This document shows positions 38,972-49,763 of a stretch of DNA of 64,000 bases, piece after piece. This stretch comes from Pseudovibrio axinellae (GTDB taxonomy: Bacteria; Pseudomonadota; Alphaproteobacteria; Rhizobiales; Stappiaceae), in the NCBI RefSeq assembly GCF_900110875.1, contig NZ_FOFM01000001.1:806001-870000 (forward strand). The letters are read 5' to 3'. Position numbers and translations under genes: made by a program. The notes under the pieces are model-generated. The model ran no database searches. It had not been told where the DNA came from and was given only the letters and a program-made list of their open reading frames with translations. Every line of letters starts with the position of its first letter. Positions within the stretch are counted from its first letter, which is position 1.

Positions 38972-39904
38972 TTAGACCAAACCCATCACGTTCTCGGCCA
39001 GCAACCCTGCAAAAATCAGCATCAGGTAAAAGAGCGAGAACTTGAAGAGGGACATTGCAGCTTTTTTAGCAGGTTCTCCTTCGCGAATTCTCCAGACACG
39101 CACAGCGTAGCCAAGGAAAATCAGGCCAAGGACTGCAGAGCCAACGCCAAAGACTTCAGTGGCAAAGCCAAGCAGGTACGGAGACATGCCAACCGGCAAA
39201 AGCAGCAGTGAATATAGAACAATTTGGTGACGAGTTGCAGTTTCGCCTGCAACAACAGGCAACATTGGCACGCCTGCGTCCTGGTAGTCGCCGTTTTTAA
39301 CAAGCGCCAATGCCCAGAAGTGTGGCGGTGTCCACGTGAACGTAATCATGAATAAAGCGATGCTGACGAGTGAAACGTCACCGGTTACGGCAGCCCAGCC
39401 AACCATCGGAGGGAGAGCACCAGCAGCACCGCCAATTACGATGTTCTGCGGTGTAGAACGCTTGAGCCACATCGTGTAGATGACAACGTAAAAGAAAATT
39501 GTGAATGCCAGCAGGGCAGCAGCGAACCAGTTTGCGACCAGACCAAGTGTCAGGACGGAACCGAATGAAAGCACCATGCCAAATGCAAATGCTTCCGCGC
39601 GCGTAATTTTACCGGCCGGAATTGGACGCTTCTTCGTGCGGGACATGACAGCATCGATGTCGGCATCCCACCACATGTTAAGAGCGCCAGATGCACCGCC
39701 ACCAATGGCGATGCAGAGGATAGAAATAAAACTAAGGAATGGATGCTGATTGCCCGGTGCCATGACCAGTCCAACAGCAGCTGTAAACACGACCAGAGAC
39801 ATCACACGCGGCTTCAGCAACGCGATGTAATCAGACACGCTTCCTCGACCACCTAGATCGACTGCGTCTTCATGAAGCCCTTGTGACTGTTCCACCATTG
39901 TCAT
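38972..39904 (-). CDS. ctaB: Protoheme IX farnesyltransferase (heme O synthase)
   Basis: Adds a farnesyl group to heme b to make heme o, the precursor of heme a for the oxidase. The protein is 310 aa with about nine membrane helices. The prenyl-diphosphate site is visible as [21 protein letters not shown] (first Asp-rich motif), with a second near the [10 protein letters not shown] loop. It lies between coxA and coxF on the same strand. Confidence 0.95.
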   Translation of the reverse strand: MTMVEQSQGLHEDAVDLGGRGSVSDYIALLKPRVMSLVVFTAAVGLVMAPGNQHPFLSFISILCIAIGGGASGALNMWWDADIDAVMSRTKKRPIPAGKITRAEAFAFGMVLSFGSVLTLGLVANWFAAALLAFTIFFYVVIYTMWLKRSTPQNIVIGGAAGALPPMVGWAAVTGDVSLVSIALFMITFTWTPPHFWALALVKNGDYQDAGVPMLPVVAGETATRHQIVLYSLLLLPVGMSPYLLGFATEVFGVGSAVLGLIFLGYAVRVWRIREGEPAKKAAMSLFKFSLFYLMLIFAGLLAENVMGLV

Positions 39905-40005
39905 GCGTGTACCTCTGTCGCGAGTTAGAAACCTGTGCCGTGTTTGGCATTCTTGGCCTCTTTCCAGAACTTTGAAGCCTTTCTGGATCTTAGGCTTTGC
40001 TTAAA

Positions 40006-40029
40006 CCGGGGGCAGCGCACCGCCCCCGG
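40006..40029 (-). terminator. GC-rich hairpin between coxA and ctaB
   Basis: CCGGGGGC (40006-40013) and GCCCCCGG (40022-40029) form a perfect 8-bp stem after the coxA stop. The T run on the minus strand is only three bases, so it may attenuate or stabilise the upstream coxBA message rather than end transcription. Confidence 0.6.
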
Positions 40030-40061
40030 GAAATTCAAACCAACACGTTGATCTTCGCCAA

Positions 40062-41723
<1,662 letters not shown>

Positions 41724-41740
41724 TCAGTGGGTCCCGTCGT

Positions 41741-42664
41741 TTAACGGGACACGACCTTCACGTCGGTAGCTGCGGTGGCAGCAACCTTCTTCTGTGCAGC
41801 GATCAGCTTCGACAGAAGTGTGTTTGCTTCGTCCACGTCTGATCTGGCAGCGTCAGCCCATGCCTTGTACTGCTCCCTGGTCACGACCTGAACAGCAATT
41901 GGCATGAACGCATGGTCTTTGCCGCAAAGCTCTGAACACTGGCCGTAATACATGCCGGTGTTGTCTGCGCGGAACCAAGTTTCATTCAAACGGTATGGTA
42001 CAGCATCGATTTTGATACCAAATGCTGGAACAGCAAAAGAGTGAATCACATCTGCTGCCGTTACCTGAACACGAATGGTCGTATCAACGGGGACAACAAG
42101 ATTGTAATCCGCAGCAAGAAGACGCGGCACTTCTGCGCTCGTAAGGCCTTTTTCTGCCATGAGTTCAGCACGTTCGTCGTCCTGAAGCATCAAAGCGTCA
42201 AAAGAAACCTCCTCCATGCCGTCATCAGCGTACTCATAGCCCCAGTACCACTGGTAGCCCGTCGCCTTGATGGTCATTTCGTATTCAGGAATGTCGAGCT
42301 GTTTGAAGAGCAAACGGAAGGACGGAACCGAAATCATAACCAGAATGAGGATTGGAACAACGGTCCAAACAACTTCAATCATGGTGTTGTGAGAAGAGCG
42401 AGATGGCGTTGGGTTTGCCTTCTTGCGAAACTTAAACATTACGAGGAGCAGCATAACTGCTACAAACACCGTAATTGCTGAGATAATGATCAGCGTAAAA
42501 TCGTTAAACCAGCGAATATCTTCCATCACTGTCGTCGCGGCTGGCTGCATACCCATCTGCCACGGCGTTGGCTGTGCTGCATTAGCTGCACCCGCCATAA
42601 GACCCGTCAACCCGATTGCCACGATGATGGCAATGGTCGCCAGGTGATGCTTCAAGAGCTTCAT
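41741..42664 (-). CDS. coxB: Cytochrome c oxidase subunit II
   Basis: Carries the CuA centre that accepts electrons from cytochrome c. It is about 307 aa from this start. A signal peptide (ending near AANAA) is followed by two membrane helices and a periplasmic cupredoxin domain. The CuA ligands are in YGQCSELCGKDHAFMPI (C-x3-C plus His), with an earlier histidine near VIHSFAVPAFG. The frame reaches 42766, but ATG 42664 follows AGGGAGCG and gives a proper signal peptide. It is the first gene of the operon. Confidence 0.96.
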   Translation of the reverse strand: MKLLKHHLATIAIIVAIGLTGLMAGAANAAQPTPWQMGMQPAATTVMEDIRWFNDFTLIIISAITVFVAVMLLLVMFKFRKKANPTPSRSSHNTMIEVVWTVVPILILVMISVPSFRLLFKQLDIPEYEMTIKATGYQWYWGYEYADDGMEEVSFDALMLQDDERAELMAEKGLTSAEVPRLLAADYNLVVPVDTTIRVQVTAADVIHSFAVPAFGIKIDAVPYRLNETWFRADNTGMYYGQCSELCGKDHAFMPIAVQVVTREQYKAWADAARSDVDEANTLLSKLIAAQKKVAATAATDVKVVSR

Positions 42665-43206
42665 CACGTCTTGCGCTCCCTGTCCCTCATTTTGCCGCCG
42701 AAGCGGCAATCCTCTTCTTGTCACGTACGTGGAGTGCCCACTCTGGCCCGTCCGACCAGTCCTCACACCGCGTGAACGCCTGCGACATAATAACCCAATA
42801 AGAGTATCTACGCGATTCCCCTTAGGTTATAGCGACTATAAGTCGCAGTGCCATTTGACCTGGATCAATGAATGGACAGAAAACATAAGAAATCCGCGGA
42901 TGCAACGTGATTTTCGGCCCTACTAGCTGTTTTCACCTAGTTACTTTCCAAAATGACGAGAATATGTGCGCACTTTCCCTGCGTTAAAATCTCCTCAAAA
43001 AAAGTGGCTTAATTTGCGAAAGATAGCAGTAGTGCGTGTGTAAAACGCGACTCGGCACCCTCTTTTGCTGTCAGTTAAGTGGACAGCTTGCAATGCAGGT
43101 TTGCGCTTTGGCACTCGGAGCGGTATTCCAATATCCTAGTGAACAAGTCCTTGCCCCTTGGCAGGGGAAACAGCACAGCCATGTCGGTGAACTGGAGGAA
43201 GGTTTT
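42665..43206. other. Intergenic region between coxB and the IalB gene
   Basis: About 540 bases that should carry the divergent promoters of the cox operon (minus) and the IalB-family gene (plus). The open frames overlapping this region are extensions of those two genes without codon support. I see no RNA gene or repeat. Confidence 0.5.
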
Positions 43207-43734
43207 TTGAAGCAGTTTTTACGCACGCTGACTTTAACAGTTGCGATGACTATGGCGGGGACCGTCGGTTTTTCCGGTGCAGGCTATGCTCAACAGGCGC
43301 TCGGTGAGCTCGTCGGTGAATACGGCGACTGGCAGCAGCGTTGTGCACAAACTCCTGGATCAAACGTTGAGCAGTGCGCTCTTATCCAAAGCGTGACAGA
43401 TTCTGCGCGCGATACAGTTGGTTTGACGGCGATCATTTTGAAGACCGCTGACGAGCAAGCAATGGTTTTGCGTATTCTTGCACCACTTGGTGTTCTGCTG
43501 CCCATGCAGCTTGGGCTTAAAGTCGACGGCCAGGATGTTGGGCGCATGCCCTTCATTCGGTGCCTTCCAGCACCAAGCGGCTGTGTCTCTGAAGCGATGC
43601 TTGAGAGCGACCTGATCAATAAATTGACGACTGGTGGATCAGCAACCTTTATTATCTTTGAGACACCTGAAGAAGGGATCGGAATCCCTATCTCTCTTGA
43701 TGGCTTAAAAGAAGCAATGGCGGCTCTTCCATAA
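43207..43734 (+). CDS. Invasion-associated locus B (IalB) family protein
   Basis: A periplasmic protein of about 175 aa from the family named after Bartonella IalB, whose molecular role is unclear. A signal peptide (LTLTVAMTMAGTVGFSGAGYA/QQ) is followed by GEYGDWQQRCAQ, where the cysteine pairs are typical of the family, and a RCLPAPSGC block further on. I place the start at a TTG (43207) because GGAGGAAGG stands just before it and the signal peptide begins there. The open frame begins at 43036, but the extra 57 residues have no ribosome binding site or signal character. It is monocistronic with a terminator behind. Confidence 0.82.
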   Translation: MKQFLRTLTLTVAMTMAGTVGFSGAGYAQQALGELVGEYGDWQQRCAQTPGSNVEQCALIQSVTDSARDTVGLTAIILKTADEQAMVLRILAPLGVLLPMQLGLKVDGQDVGRMPFIRCLPAPSGCVSEAMLESDLINKLTTGGSATFIIFETPEEGIGIPISLDGLKEAMAALP

Positions 43735-43760
43735 CATTTGCTGCCAAAGACAAGTATTTG

Positions 43761-43796
43761 AAAGCCGAAGTGACGCGTGTCACCTCGGCTTTTTTA
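43761..43796 (+). terminator. Terminator after the IalB-family gene
   Basis: A 14-position stem with one internal mismatch (arms from AAAGCCGA and TCGGCTTT) and a 4-nt GCGT loop is followed by TTTTT. It also faces the convergent DinB-like gene. Confidence 0.85.
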
Positions 43797-43833
43797 TTGG
43801 ACGCCTGCCTTCACCTGAAAGCTGCGATTTTCC

Positions 43834-44412
43834 TCATTCCCGCGGTTCCTCTCGTCCGCCCCAGATACCTTCCTCTGAAAAGCCAAGCTCGGCAAAGTCT
43901 TCTCTTCTAGCATTTTGCTCCATCTCATTTCCAAGGAAGAACTCGTCCAACTGTGGTGGCTTGACTGAGGTTCCACTGAGCATTGCATGCAACTGTCCTC
44001 GGTGGTGGATCTGATGCTGAAAGAGATGCAGAAGAATTCTATCCACTTGCTCGCGCAGTGACTTATCCTCCCGAAGGGTCTGAGTACGCGATAGTTCTGC
44101 AGGTTTTAAAGCCTCGACAAATTCGACCAGTTTGCAGTCGCTTAATCGCTGAGCTTCAAAGAGAGGGGCAAATTCTGTGAAAGGGTACTCAGGCTCAAAC
44201 GCACGGATCCCAAGCGGTTTGCCTTCCAACGCGCTGATATAGAACCAGTCAACCGTTATTAGGTGGTTCAAAGTTAGTAAAATGGACGGGAAAAAGCCTG
44301 CTCGCTCAGCAACCAGCTCTTGTTGAGAGAGACCTTGGCAGCTGGAAAGAAGGCGGTAATTTGCCCAGGCATTGTTTTTTGCCTGCGACTGAAAGTAGTG
44401 AAGCACTGTCAT
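43834..44412 (-). CDS. DinB-family protein
   Basis: A 192-aa four-helix-bundle protein of the DinB superfamily, many members of which are metal-dependent thiol transferases. The three-histidine metal site is suggested by TLNHLITVDWF (near residue 48), and FQHQIHHRGQLHAML (near residue 134). The N-terminal NAWANYRLL is also typical. It is not part of an obvious operon. The substrate is unknown. Confidence 0.88.
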   Translation of the reverse strand: MTVLHYFQSQAKNNAWANYRLLSSCQGLSQQELVAERAGFFPSILLTLNHLITVDWFYISALEGKPLGIRAFEPEYPFTEFAPLFEAQRLSDCKLVEFVEALKPAELSRTQTLREDKSLREQVDRILLHLFQHQIHHRGQLHAMLSGTSVKPPQLDEFFLGNEMEQNARREDFAELGFSEEGIWGGREEPRE

Positions 44413-44654
44413 TTATTTAGCCAAACAAATTTAAGTAAATGCGATCAAGAGCATCAAACGTTATCCGTCGGTCTTCTGCAAGTTAATATTGTCTTTTTGA
44501 CGCGCCTCTTTATCTAAAAAAACAGAGCCCGCCTAAAACCCTCCGCGCAATTTTGAGGGTTCAAAGCATCCCGTGTATTTTATGAGAAACTCTGATGCTG
44601 GTTCGTTGCCCGAAGTCTTAGGAAAGACCAATATTTCGCGAGTAGCAACTCTAG

Positions 44655-45197
44655 GTGATCAATATCAGCCTCTACCTTGGATTTATTGGAACAACCTTCA
44701 ACCTGCTCGCCATTCCTTGCTCAAACATCAAGATGATGTTGGCAAAGTCCACCCGCGAAGGTACCGCAAAAGGGCTTTCCTGGGTCGAACACACCTACCC
44801 CGATGAATTTGAGATTATTCAGTACGGTGGCCCTACCTATCTGATCTATCTGGGCGCCATGCGTTGGGTTCGCGCCGGAAAACATGACGCGGTGGAAAAA
44901 AGAGGTCGCGATTACCTGAAGATCGGGTTTTTCGTGGGAATTTCTAACCCCAAGTCCCTACTGTTTATGGCGGCTTTTTTCCCGCAGTTTATTGATAAGG
45001 CCTACCCACCGGACCCGCAGCCGATCCTGATGGGCATCACATATATCATTACGGCAATACTGACAGACGGAACCGTTGCCTTTTTTGGTGGGTATTCACG
45101 CAACTTGCTCTCAGCACCAAAAGCCAAACTCCACCTCGACAGGGTTTCTGGTGTGGCGCTGGTTTGCGCCGGAGTTGTGCTTGCGTTTGTGCACTAA
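44655..45197 (+). pseudogene. LysE/RhtB-family exporter with an internal deletion
   Basis: A 180-aa frame with LysE-family ends but a shortened middle. The first helix and loop (LYLGFIGTTFNLLAIPCSNIKMM) align with the family's TPGPN region, although PGPN is lost. The second helix, about 35-40 residues, is missing: the sequence passes through a short EHTYPDEFEI stretch straight to QYGGPTYLIYLG. The rest, including FFVGISNPKSLLFMAAFFPQFI, is normal. It has no convincing start; the frame opens at a GTG without a ribosome binding site. I think it is a decayed or non-functional transporter, though the frame after the gap is unbroken. tldD follows 116 bp later. Confidence 0.6.
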
Positions 45198-45313
45198 CGT
45201 TCAAATCCTTGGGAGCGTTGTCCTTCCCTGCGTCTTTATTGAATGGTAAGCCTTGAAAGTACTCGGATTGTTCGCCACAACAGAATAAATCCATTTATCT
45301 CGGAGTTTTACCC

Positions 45314-46738
45314 ATGAGCGATAAACCGATTGACCTTCTCCAGACCTCAGGACTGGACGAGGAAACAGCGCGCCAGATTACTGCGGCAGCGCTGAAAGGC
45401 GCCGATGATGGGGAACTTTATCTGGAATATAGCCAGAACGAAGGGCTCGTATTCGATAATGGGCGTCTGAAGTCATCCAGCTTCAGCACAGATCAAGGTT
45501 TTGGACTGCGTGCGGTTGTTGGAGAGTCATCTGGCTACGCTCATTCCGATGATATCTCCGAGGCTTCACTGAAGCGCGCAGCAGAAGCCGTAGCCTCTGT
45601 CCAAAATGGACATTCTGGCACCTACGCTTCGCCACCGGCTCGCACAAACCAGAAACTTTACACCGACGAGAATCCGATCGGCAGCCCGACCTTTGCTGAG
45701 AAGGTAAAGCTGCTACAGGAAATCGATGCTTACGCCCGCGCAAAAGACCCGCGTGTTCAGCAAGTGACAATTTCTTTGGCAGGCAGCTGGAAGACTGTTG
45801 ATATTTTGCGAGCAGATGGACACCGCATTCGCGACGTACGCCCGCTTGTGCGCCTCAACGTTTCCATTGTCGCAAACGATGGTGGCAAGCAGGAAAGTGG
45901 TTCGTTCGGTTCCGGTGGCCGAGAAGGGTTTGGTGAGTTTGTTGCAGAAACCAGCTGGCAGCATGCCGTTGACGAAGCACTGCGTCAGGCGCTTGTAAAT
46001 CTGGATGCTATTCCGGCCCCAGCTGGAACGTTTGATGTGGTGCTTGGCAATGGCTGGCCGGGTATCTTATTGCATGAAGCGGTCGGCCATGGGCTTGAAG
46101 GTGATTTCAACCGGAAGAAAACCTCTGCGTTCGCGGGACTGATGGGCCAACAGGTTGCAGCAAAAGGCGTGACCATTGTAGATGATGGCACGATCTCCAA
46201 GCGCCGCGGTTCTCTCTCTATTGATGATGAAGGCACACCTACTGGACGTACGACATTGATCGAAGACGGCATTCTGGTTGGTTATATGCAGGATCGCCAA
46301 AATGCGCGCCTCATGGGTGTTGAGCCAACTGGCAATGGTCGTCGTGAGTCCTACTCTCACCAACCACTTCCACGCATGACCAACACCATCATGGAGAATG
46401 GCGATACAGATCCAGGTGAGATCATTGAGGGCCTTAAGGATGGCATCTATGCCGTCTCCTTCGGTGGTGGCCAGGTTGATATCACGTCGGGCAAGTTTGT
46501 GTTCTCCTGCACTGAAGCATACCGGGTGCAGAACGGTAAAATCGACGCTCCTGTCAAAGGCGCTATGCTGATTGGTAACGGTCCAGATGCACTTACGCGT
46601 GTAAGCATGATCGGTAACGATATGAAGCTGGATCCAGGCATTGGAACATGCGGTAAGGCTGGCCAAGGAGTACCCGTTGGTGTGGGGCAACCAACCATGC
46701 GCATCAACGAGATGACAATTGGTGGCACTGCAACCTGA
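45314..46738 (+). CDS. tldD: Metalloprotease TldD
   Basis: One half of the TldD/TldE heterodimer, which degrades peptides and matures some ribosomal peptides. The length is 474 aa. The zinc site HEAVGH (254-259, in LLHEAVGHGLEGD) is intact, and the conserved cysteine lies in GKFVFSCTEAYRV. Its partner, pmbA/tldE, is encoded at 58060-59403. The ATG follows a GGAG-type site (CGGAGTTTTACCC). There is no operon partner here. Confidence 0.95.
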   Translation: MSDKPIDLLQTSGLDEETARQITAAALKGADDGELYLEYSQNEGLVFDNGRLKSSSFSTDQGFGLRAVVGESSGYAHSDDISEASLKRAAEAVASVQNGHSGTYASPPARTNQKLYTDENPIGSPTFAEKVKLLQEIDAYARAKDPRVQQVTISLAGSWKTVDILRADGHRIRDVRPLVRLNVSIVANDGGKQESGSFGSGGREGFGEFVAETSWQHAVDEALRQALVNLDAIPAPAGTFDVVLGNGWPGILLHEAVGHGLEGDFNRKKTSAFAGLMGQQVAAKGVTIVDDGTISKRRGSLSIDDEGTPTGRTTLIEDGILVGYMQDRQNARLMGVEPTGNGRRESYSHQPLPRMTNTIMENGDTDPGEIIEGLKDGIYAVSFGGGQVDITSGKFVFSCTEAYRVQNGKIDAPVKGAMLIGNGPDALTRVSMIGNDMKLDPGIGTCGKAGQGVPVGVGQPTMRINEMTIGGTAT

Positions 46739-46805
46739 TTGATTCAGACAGGTGCTATGAATTTGAAAGGGGCAGAGATGCCCCTTTTCCTTTGTGGTGA
46801 TGCTT

Positions 46806-47555
46806 CTAATCCCGCAGAGGGATTACAGGCACTTTCCCCGCACGGATGCGGTTGGTTCTCCAGTTCATCACGTGACGAATACCATTCTCATAAAGCACCT
46901 TCATCACTGGCGAAAACGCCTGCATGTGCTCGGCGTAGAAGTCGTCGGGGCTCGTATATGTACCGAAGTCATTGTTGATGCCTGTTTTCTGGATGTAGGT
47001 GTCCTGCCCTAGCCAGTTGACTTGTGGCGCGCTGAGGCAGTTGGTGCCAACGCCATAGCCACAGAGAGATTCTCTGCTTGGCACAAACTTCTGCTGCAAG
47101 GCAGAGAGAAAAACATCATCCAGAATGAAGCCTTCCAGATTGATCCAGCGGTCTTCCAGATAGATCTCAACCCACGAGTGGAGAATGTTATCCGGGGCGA
47201 TCTTATAGACCAACTCCGGCACCACACCGCGCTGCAATTCTTTATTAATGGTGAAGCCGTGCAGACGGCAGGGAACTCCAACGGCTCGCATCAGTGCCAT
47301 GAGGAGAGTGCCTTTCGTGTTGCACTGTCCGATTCCATCAGCCAGCACCTGACTTGCTTGAATATTGTCTGCTTTGTTGTAGCCAAACAGGATTTCATTG
47401 CGGACAAAGTCGTAGATTGCTCCAGCACGATCAAAGAGAGGTAGGTCCTTCCATTTGCGCTGATCAACAAGCTGCCGGATTGTTGGCGCTCTAAAGTTGA
47501 GTAGTTGGGTTTCCTTGAGCGGGTTTTCTAATTGCGTGTTGGGTTTGTCTAGCAT
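46806..47555 (-). CDS. Transglutaminase-like domain protein
   Basis: A 249-aa protein with a transglutaminase/papain-like core. The catalytic cysteine is in GIGQCNTKGTLL and the histidine in ILHSWVEIYLEDRW; the third position, usually Asp, appears as E in INLEGF. GGAGGCG precedes the ATG. There is no signal peptide or membrane helix, so it is probably cytoplasmic. Substrate and reaction are unknown. It is convergent with tldD. Confidence 0.85.
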   Translation of the reverse strand: MLDKPNTQLENPLKETQLLNFRAPTIRQLVDQRKWKDLPLFDRAGAIYDFVRNEILFGYNKADNIQASQVLADGIGQCNTKGTLLMALMRAVGVPCRLHGFTINKELQRGVVPELVYKIAPDNILHSWVEIYLEDRWINLEGFILDDVFLSALQQKFVPSRESLCGYGVGTNCLSAPQVNWLGQDTYIQKTGINNDFGTYTSPDDFYAEHMQAFSPVMKVLYENGIRHVMNWRTNRIRAGKVPVIPLRD

Positions 47556-47771
47556 TTCACGCCTCCAATCGAGAATGAGTCGACTGTAAAGGCTCTAGTC
47601 ACTGTAGGTTCAAGTGTTAAATTGCATCTTGCTTCGCTACAACCTGAGAGCTTCAATGGGCACTTTGTTAAGGGTCCTGAAGATTTACCTCAGCTTGTCT
47701 GCAATCCGTTCAAACCGAATTTACGCTGGGCCTGTAGCTTCTTCCAAAACAATTATGAGCTGCTGCCTTCT

Positions 47772-49676
47772 ATGAACAGCCTCCACCAACTGGATTTTGT
47801 CACAGATACCATGCTGTTTTTGAGTATGGCTATTCTTGTGGTGCCGCTTGCCAAGCTGATCCGGGTCGGAACGATTGTTGGCTACCTCATTGCAGGTGTG
47901 GTCTTAGGGCCTTGGGGAATCGGTCAATATCTTGGCAGCCCTTTCAGCACGCCTGACCAATTGCGCCCTGTCGGAGAGTTGGGTGTGATCATGCTGCTCT
48001 TTTTGATCGGGCTTGAGCTCAACCCCAGCAGGCTATGGGCATTACGCAAAGAGATTTTTGGGTCCGGTTCAGCTCAGGTTGCTATGTCAGCCCTGCTGAT
48101 AGGCGCTGTTCTCTACTTTGCTGGCCTAAGCTGGCAAACGACCGTCATCATCGCTCTATCACTAGCGCTCTCGTCTACAGCCTTGTCCATGCGCATCTTG
48201 CAAGGTCGCGGCGAGCAAACGACCCCGATGGGGCAGACATCCGTTGCAATTCTCTTGTTTCAAGACATGATGATTGTTCCCATCCTTGCACTTATGGCAA
48301 TTGTTGCCCCTGTTGCGTTTGAAACGGGTCAACGCGCAGGTTGGGAAACTGCGCTCATTATGGCCTCAACAGTATTGTTGCTGGTCGCCATAGGCCGTTA
48401 TCTGCTAACGCCAATGTTTCAATTATTTGCCCGCATCGGTGCAAGAGAAATGATGACGGCATCTGCGCTGCTTACTGTTTTGGGTGCAGCTGCGTTGATG
48501 AAGGCTGTGGGGCTATCCAGTGCGCTTGGGGCATTTATTGCTGGTGTGATGCTCGCAGAGAGCTCCTTCCGTCATGAGCTGGAAGCGAACGTTGAGCCAT
48601 TTCGCGGGCTGTTACTTGGATTTTTCTTCATAACAGTTGGCATGTCGATTGACCTCAATTTCGTCTACCAAAACTGGGTTATGGTGCTGGCATGTAGTTT
48701 CGGTTTGATGCTTTTCAAATGTCTAAGTGTTTTCGCCGTTACGCGCGTTTCAGGGCATACTGCGCAAAACAGCTTGGAAATTGGCGGACTACTTGCGCAA
48801 GCTGGAGAGTTCGGGTTTGTTATTTTCTCCGCTTCCGTCGCTGTGGGCCTTCTCAACCCGCATCAAAACAGTCTCTTGTCGGCTATTATCTCATTTACCA
48901 TGGCCTTCACCTTGCTCAGTGTGTACATCACGCAGCGTCTTGGTCCCCTGCTCCGGCCTGAGCCTGTGAAACCAGATATTCCCAACACCGATGGGGATCG
49001 CACCAATGTATTGGTCGTCGGTTTTGGGCGCTTTGGGCAGTTGGCCTGCCAAATGCTAATTGCGCAAGGTTCTACGGTCACCGTTTTGGACGTCGATGCC
49101 CAGCATATTCGTGAAGCCTCCCGGTTCGGCTACCGTATTTTCTACGGCGATGGCAAACGACTAAATGTTTTACGCGCAGCTGGTGCCGAAAACGCAAGTA
49201 TCATCGCCATCTGCACTGAACGGGCTGAAACCACCAGTCAGATTGTAAGGATCGCGAAATCCCAGTTTCCCCTTGCGAAGATTTTTGCCCGGGCACGTGA
49301 CCGGAGGCATGCCATCCAGCTGCTAACGCTTGGCACAGATTACCAGCTGAGGGAGACCCTAGAGTCTGCGCTGGAGTTTGGCCGGGAAATACTCGAAGCG
49401 CTTGGAGAAGATGAAGAACATACCTATGAGATCCTTGCTGAGTTGCGCCGCCGGGATGCAGAACTATTGGCCCTACAACAAGTTGGAGGGCTCTATGCCG
49501 GATACAAGCAATTCAAAATGCCCAATGTTCCTGTAAAACCGTTGACCAGACCGAAATCTGAGTCCAGAGCACTCAACGAGCCTGCCCGGCGATTGGCAGA
49601 AGCTGAAAAGCAGTCTATGAAAGAGCACGCAGAAAGGCCGGAGGAATCACCTTCCCCTAAGCCACCCTCGGACTAG
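47772..49676 (+). CDS. CPA2 cation/proton antiporter (KefB-like), copy 1
   Basis: A 634-aa inner-membrane transporter. Residues 1-400 form about 12 helices with GYLIAGVVLGPWGIG, FLIGLELNPSRLW, LALSSTALSMRIL and GAFIAGVMLAESSFRHELE, typical of the CPA2 Kef family. A cytoplasmic RCK N domain follows, with the Rossmann motif VLVVGFGRFGQLACQML (near 420), and a Pro/Lys/Glu-rich tail. ATG 47772 is chosen over the long frame from 47622, which opens at a TTG. No KefF/KefG-like regulator is encoded here, so glutathione gating is not certain. A paralogue follows at once. Confidence 0.92.
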   Translation: MNSLHQLDFVTDTMLFLSMAILVVPLAKLIRVGTIVGYLIAGVVLGPWGIGQYLGSPFSTPDQLRPVGELGVIMLLFLIGLELNPSRLWALRKEIFGSGSAQVAMSALLIGAVLYFAGLSWQTTVIIALSLALSSTALSMRILQGRGEQTTPMGQTSVAILLFQDMMIVPILALMAIVAPVAFETGQRAGWETALIMASTVLLLVAIGRYLLTPMFQLFARIGAREMMTASALLTVLGAAALMKAVGLSSALGAFIAGVMLAESSFRHELEANVEPFRGLLLGFFFITVGMSIDLNFVYQNWVMVLACSFGLMLFKCLSVFAVTRVSGHTAQNSLEIGGLLAQAGEFGFVIFSASVAVGLLNPHQNSLLSAIISFTMAFTLLSVYITQRLGPLLRPEPVKPDIPNTDGDRTNVLVVGFGRFGQLACQMLIAQGSTVTVLDVDAQHIREASRFGYRIFYGDGKRLNVLRAAGAENASIIAICTERAETTSQIVRIAKSQFPLAKIFARARDRRHAIQLLTLGTDYQLRETLESALEFGREILEALGEDEEHTYEILAELRRRDAELLALQQVGGLYAGYKQFKMPNVPVKPLTRPKSESRALNEPARRLAEAEKQSMKEHAERPEESPSPKPPSD

Positions 49677-49763
49677 CGTTTTACGGAAAGCTGCAGTTCT
49701 CCTCACAAGTCGGCCGAATTCTGTTCGCTCACTCCAGTTTTAGATTTGTTTTTTAAGGTGCCA

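Noticed and set aside
46739-46978. 79-codon plus-strand frame overlapping the transglutaminase-like gene
   Set aside because: A shadow of the minus-strand gene with no start signal.
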